Origin: Dreissena polymorpha
Lineage: Eukaryota > Mollusca > Bivalvia > Myida > Dreissenidae
NCBI RefSeq assembly: GCF_020536995.1
Contig: NC_068363.1
Coordinates: 7,153,350-7,217,349 of the forward strand
Direction of reading: 5' to 3'
Length of the DNA stretch: 64,000 nt
Made by a program: the position numbers and the translations under genes. This document shows, one piece after another, positions 63,501-64,000 of the stretch. Numbering within the stretch: position 1 is the first letter of the stretch; each line of letters begins with the position of its first letter. The notes under the pieces were generated by a model. That model was not told where the DNA came from, did no database searches, and was given only the letters and a program-made list of their open reading frames with translations.

Positions 63501-63745
63501 AAGGACGCTCACAATGTATGGATCAAACCGATGACCTCCCAGTCGCTTGGCGGACATAATATCCACTTCGTCTCAGTGACCTTAGAAATTTAACTCTCCT
63601 ATTTTGTTTCCAGAGTTTAGCAAGACGCTTGTGCTGACGGAGTATCCACGCATAAGCCATCCCGAGTACTTCAGGGACAAGTTCTCCATCCCGACGGAAG
63701 ACATGATGCGGACCAGGTTCCGGTCCACGCCGTATGTCGTCAAAG
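39479..63745 (+). CDS. Gene B: tandem paralogue with multi-exon disordered N-terminus and DUF1330-like domains (3' end outside window)
   Basis: Fifteen coding exons can be joined without a stop: 39479-39558, 41078-41261, 48909-48968, 50478-50552, 51176-51235, 53085-53144, 54988-55023, 55712-55720, 56530-56559, 56661-56687, 57166-57222, 58911-59045, 61645-61811, 62962-63047 and 63614-63745. This gives 399 codons plus one base. Intron 1 is phase 2, introns 2-12 are all phase 0, then phases 2, 1, 1. Residues 1-226 are polar, rich in Gln/Arg/Asp/Tyr and likely disordered. Residues 227 onward match gene A exons 2-4 in order, with shared intron positions. Gene B has two extra introns (inside the WFDR codon and after PYVVK). 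The rest of the second domain must lie to the right. No signal peptide. Function unknown. I may have missed further tiny exons in the long introns. Confidence 0.8.
39739..40258. mobile_element. TIR element with an internal tRNA-like segment (gene B intron 1)
   Basis: Ends TTTAAAGGGGCCTTTTCAC and GTGAAAAGATCCCTTTAAA are inverse copies with two mismatches. Inside, complement 39876-39963 resembles a tRNA: GGCGGAATAGCTCAG at the start (box A), GGTTCGAAACC (box B) and GTCCGGGCA at the end, with a long, unpaired middle. The rest is AT-rich. I recall this as a common bivalve repeat of about 520 bp. Confidence 0.7.
40801..41054. mobile_element. GTCGTCCC MITE, near-complete copy (gene B intron 1)
   Basis: GCTCTGTGATTACGGGGCTT at the left, the paired GATTAGCCTGTGCAG / CGCACAGGCTAATC hairpin, GGCGGAAAGTGTCGTCCCTG and CAGAACGCGACTCAT at the right. 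It ends only about 24 bases before the exon 2 acceptor at 41077. Confidence 0.85.
41078..41261 (+). CDS. Gene B exon 2: charged disordered segment
   Basis: Acceptor GTTTCAG at 41071-41077, donor AAT|GTAAGC at 41262. It encodes about 61 residues rich in Arg, Glu, Asp, Ser and Ala, including AAERGPGKKGTQSLREQSR. An in-frame 24-bp direct duplication encodes EESTDRDA twice (about 41195-41244). The frame is open further upstream into the MITE (to ATG 41025), but that ATG is within the transposon and is not the likely start. Confidence 0.7.
41262..42770. other. Start of gene B intron 2, no further feature
   Basis: AT-rich, with a short GTCCGTCCGTCC run near 41348. No exon found. Confidence 0.4.
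42795..43845. repeat. 55-bp satellite with a TGACGTCA site in most units (gene B intron 2)
   Basis: About nineteen units of 54-56 bp. Two unit types alternate: GTGTGGCCCATAAGACACTA and GAGTGGTCAATAGAACACTA, each joined by GGCTCCTGTAAATGTGCACT and GTGACGTCATG, giving a 110-bp higher-order dimer. I count fifteen intact TGACGTCA palindromes, the consensus cAMP-response element bound by CREB/ATF; the remaining units have one or two changes in it. Confidence 0.9.
44079..44343. mobile_element. GTCGTCCC MITE, moderately diverged copy
   Basis: Left GGGCCGTGCTCTGTGAAAAA, right TTTTTCACAGGGCACGGCCC-like end (CCTTTTCACAGGGCACGG). Both internal hairpin pairs are recognisable. Confidence 0.8.
44550..48020. 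repeat. 24-bp minisatellite of about 3.5 kb (gene B intron 2)
   Basis: Unit GACAGTGTCCTGTATTAATC plus ATTA, 24 bases, roughly 140 copies. It is most regular at 45600-47990 and degenerate at the left. The period of eight codons keeps frames open (CPVLIIRQ-type repeats on the plus strand, INTGHCLM-type on the minus); these are artefacts. Confidence 0.95.
48909..53144 (+). CDS. Gene B exons 3-6: four small phase-0 exons
   Basis: Exon 3 (48909-48968) begins QVFGETNGQQGG; exon 4 (50478-50552) carries QLYYQQQQQQSPRQQ, a polyglutamine tract; exon 5 (51176-51235) contains RSGRPDMGFEPLSD; exon 6 (53085-53144) reads YPQEPIRRRRNEYEQPPDIG. Each has a clear pyrimidine-AG acceptor and a GTRRG-like donor; lengths are 60, 75, 60 and 60 bases, all multiples of three, so each could be skipped without a frameshift. 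Exon 3's frame is also open back to an ATG at 48843 with a hydrophobic stretch (YLLLYFLVRAL), but the sequence before 48909 is a strong acceptor tract, so I read it as intron. Confidence 0.7.
49405..49545. mobile_element. GTCGTCCC MITE, short internal-deletion fragment
   Basis: CTTCTGTGAAAACCGGGCTA at the left, AGGTCTCTTCTAAAAGAAAA and TAGGCGGAAAATCGCCC in the centre, GGAGACTCATATATG at the right. Confidence 0.6.
52788..53054. mobile_element. GTCGTCCC MITE, diverged copy before gene B exon 6
   Basis: Left AAGCCGCGCTCTCGTAAAAC, right GGTTTTCCCAGAGCAAGGCT. It ends 30 bases before the acceptor of exon 6 (53084). Confidence 0.8.
53214..53478. mobile_element. GTCGTCCC MITE, diverged copy after gene B exon 6
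   Basis: Left GCCTCGCCCTAGGAAAATAG, right CGTTTTCCCAGATCGAGGCT. With the copy at 52788 it brackets exon 6 on both sides, within 70 bases of each splice site. Confidence 0.8.
54988..57222 (+). CDS. Gene B exons 7-11: micro-exon cluster
   Basis: Five phase-0 exons of 36, 9, 30, 27 and 57 bases. Exon 7 (54988-55023) YDPYAAEQQNSK; exon 8 (55712-55720) YDS, between TTTTCTTAG and GTAAGT; exon 9 (56530-56559) RRDASSKGGE; exon 10 (56661-56687) QGIYLDYDM after a long CT-rich tract; exon 11 (57166-57222) SSRDLSLSSRDLSLEDGHG, which includes a 21-bp in-frame duplication (SSRDLSL twice). All donors are GTAAG or GTGAG types. Individually such short exons are weak calls; the unbroken phase agreement supports the set. 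Confidence 0.6.
55040..55262. mobile_element. GTCGTCCC MITE, very degenerate copy
   Basis: GAGGCTTGCCTTTCAAAAAA, GGCGTAATGTACGCG and CAAAGTAGGCGGATATT survive in the family order. Confidence 0.4.
55337..55519 (+). mobile_element. Second MITE family, copy 3 (gene B intron 7)
   Basis: Ends ACCCATTTATGCCTAG and GCATAAATGGGTT. It matches copy 1 closely but lacks the central hairpin (GCAGACCCATCATGCCAAGG). Confidence 0.85.
55921..56196. mobile_element. GTCGTCCC MITE, best-preserved copy (gene B intron 8)
   Basis: Ends ATGAGTCGTGTTCTGAGAAA and TTTCTCAGAACACGACTCAT are perfect inverse copies. Both inner hairpins are intact (GTCGTCCCAGATTAGCCTG, CAGGCTAATCAGGGACGAC; GTCGTCCCTGATTAGCCTG, CAGGCTAATCTAGGACGAC). 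The youngest copy in the window. Confidence 0.9.
58317..58554. repeat. Long near-perfect palindrome (foldback), 238 bp
   Basis: Two arms of about 115 bases, TACGGAATCCAGATAGTGCC at the left and its inverse TCCGGATTCCGTA at the right, meet at a short centre near 58436. Arms include GAAGCGATACTTGATC and GTCGCGGCGATACTTGATA. It lies in gene B intron 11. The few mismatches imply a recent origin or ongoing gene conversion. Confidence 0.9.
58605..58895. repeat. Degenerate tandem repeat of about 45 bp before gene B exon 12
   Basis: Six or so copies of a unit with GATTCCGGAGATAGTCGATG and TATCACGATTGATCT-like parts. The last copy ends at ATCACGATTTTTGCACTGAC, i.e. it runs into the acceptor of exon 12 at 58910. 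Confidence 0.7.
58911..59045 (+). CDS. Gene B exon 12: first strand-helix-strand of the alpha/beta domain
   Basis: Acceptor CTCATTGCAG, 45 codons from PHPGWILLLRFHRDG to GRIMGIALSYG, donor GTAAGT at 59046. It aligns with gene A exon 2 without gaps across most of its length: PHPGW/PYPGG, RF, ALLMCQK/ALKMQQS, GRIMGIA/GYLIGIA. The 12 codons at its 3' end together with the donor are the founding unit of the tandem array that follows. Confidence 0.8.
59010..59935 (+). repeat. 36-bp tandem array seeded on the exon 12 splice donor
   Basis: About 25 copies of a 36-base unit, AGAATCATGGGCATAGCTCT then CTCTTATGGTGTAAGT. Each unit contains coding end plus GTAAGT. Exact GTAAGT hexamers start at 59046, 59082, 59118, 59154, 59190, 59226, 59262, 59298, 59370, 59406, 59442, 59478, 59514, 59550, 59586, 59622, 59658, 59694, 59802 and 59838; other units have GTTAGT or GTTTAAGT. 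The frame (RIMGIALSYGVS repeats) stays open from exon 12 through the sixth donor and closes at a TGA at 59232. Confidence 0.9.
60300..60917 (+). pseudogene. Tyrosine recombinase (Crypton/DUF3504-like), broken
   Basis: The frame starting at 60300 reads FDRRKQSSGPRNPVFIYKLY and KHLFYLVIRTND, has one TGA at 60438, and continues in the same frame as LRQQLGVNKLGQMLKAMAKD, KRITNHSVRKLLVQKL, ETMAITGHKNVQSITNYSNI to a stop at 60675. The NHSVRK, GHK and NYS positions match the His-x-x-Arg, Gly-His and catalytic Tyr boxes of tyrosine recombinases as seen in animal Cryptons. A C-terminal tail in another frame (SSSNNFASQFFGATFNIQNV, to 60917) resembles the usual end of that family, so a frameshift also separates the tail. 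The N-terminal part is missing or unrecognised. Not expected to be active. Confidence 0.75.
61333..61500. repeat. Foldback hairpin at the right end of the recombinase element
   Basis: AATAATAGGTTAGTGTTGAT and ATAGATCAGGTTTATCATGC at the left are exactly inverted at the right (GCATGATAAACCTGATCTAT, ATCAACACTAACCTATTATT). The loop contains AGCACTCGCCAAGGCTCGTG. The arms are about 55 bp and almost perfect. Confidence 0.9.
61535..61668 (+). repeat. 86-bp duplication of the exon 13 acceptor side
   Basis: GAGGTGTGTTTCG(C/T)GTT, then TTCGCATACGA(T/G)AGGGAGG and (T/C)GAC occur at 61535-61581 and 61621-61668. The second copy spans the working acceptor (TTTTGAAG|GTTCGC) and the first codons of exon 13; the first has GGGAAATTTCGC at that place, with no AG acceptor. 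Confidence 0.8.
61645..63745 (+). CDS. Gene B exons 13-15: rest of first and start of second alpha/beta domain
   Basis: Exon 13 (61645-61811) runs from VRIREGGDAWVTFGRM to NYCVLAIYYPSLTRAIQWFD and ends in phase 2. Exon 14 (62962-63047) completes Arg and reads DSMFKQKDFPTPYTTDC to NSSVDT, phase 1. Exon 15 (63614-63745) completes Lys and reads FSKTLVLTEYPRISHPEYF to STPYVVK, phase 1. Alignment with gene A: YCVLAIYYP/AVAAFWFTK, DFPTP/CFPTP, KTLVLTEY/NTFLFIEF, HPEYF/HAEYQ. The donor after exon 15 (G|GTACGC) is in the window; the following exon is not. Confidence 0.8.
61879..62285. mobile_element. Partial relative of the ACGGTGGCAT element (gene B intron 13)
   Basis: The left end ACGGTGACATAGAGGGAC resembles ACGGTGGCATAGAGGTGAC of the element at 29397. 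It shares TTACACTCCTCTTGTTTCTA, CAAAAGAGGAGAGAATTTTA and GAGTGCAAAACTAAATAAAAG blocks and TCGTGG(A/G)AACGAG palindromes. The right terminus is not found. Confidence 0.65.
63036..63350 (+). repeat. 52-57-bp tandem array seeded on the exon 14 splice donor
   Basis: GTGGACACAAGTAGGT (exon 14 end plus donor) recurs near 63095, 63148, 63200, 63253 and 63307 as T/GTGGAC(A/G)CAAG(T/A)A(G/T)GT-type blocks. The intervening segments contain TTTGTTAATAATTCTGGGC-like sequence. The first repeat step is exactly 57 bases (19 codons) and stays in frame. Confidence 0.8.
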
Positions 63746-64000
63746 GTACGCAACTCCCAAGTATCTTAAGAAGATTCCTAAGATTCCCAAGATTCCCAAG
63801 TGATCTCCCTTAAAGATGAGAAAAATCCATTGTAGTATGGGCGACAACTGTGTGATTGTTACTCGAAAGTACAATATTCTATTACCAGATTGCAACGCTT
63901 GTGTAAGGTATTTTACTTTTGGGTTAACTTATTAAATACATAGGAGGGAATCCCGTATTTTTTTGTATATATGCTATAATATTATATAATATATACACAA

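Overview
The window looks like nuclear DNA from a bivalve mollusc, most likely Dreissena (zebra/quagga mussel) or a close relative. The evidence is AT-rich, intron-rich, gene-poor sequence, about a dozen copies of a short inverted-repeat element whose ends carry GTCGTCCC / GGGACGAC blocks, and several other repeat families that I recall from dreissenid and other bivalve sequence. The species call rests on memory of those repeats, not on a search.

Two host genes can be built from open frames, splice signals and matching intron phases. Both are on the + strand and appear to be tandem paralogues. Gene A (5754-10753, five coding exons, 498 aa) is complete. It has an N-terminal coiled coil, a proline-rich linker and two alpha/beta domains resembling the dimeric alpha-beta barrel / DUF1330 fold. 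Gene B (39479 to beyond 63745, at least 15 coding exons, 399 aa inside the window) has a long disordered N-terminus assembled from many tiny phase-0 exons, one of only 9 bases. It then has the same alpha/beta module with the same intron positions and phases as gene A. It runs off the right edge. A lone exon-like segment at 3165/3240-3317 may belong to a third member or to an alternative 5' end.

Layout: 1-787 LINE reverse-transcriptase fragment; 0.9-4.0 kb repeats, a tRNA-like remnant and the lone exon; 5.75-10.75 kb gene A; 11-16 kb repeats, a tRNA-Phe-like gene with an intron and a long-TIR element; 16.5-21.75 kb a very large 27-bp minisatellite; 22-39 kb gene-poor DNA with transposon remnants; 39.5-63.7 kb gene B, whose introns hold a 55-bp satellite rich in intact TGACGTCA sites, a 24-bp minisatellite of about 3.5 kb, a tyrosine-recombinase (Crypton-like) element and many MITEs.

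The most unusual signal is in gene B. Three exon/intron boundaries have been copied in tandem. Exon 12's 3' end with its GTAAGT donor is repeated about 25 times at a 36-bp (12-codon) period, and the first six donors are in frame. Exon 14's 3' end with its donor is repeated about six times at 52-57 bp. Exon 13's acceptor side is duplicated once, 86 bp upstream. The second notable item is a tyrosine-recombinase element with inverted ends, a foldback terminus and an 11-bp flanking direct repeat.
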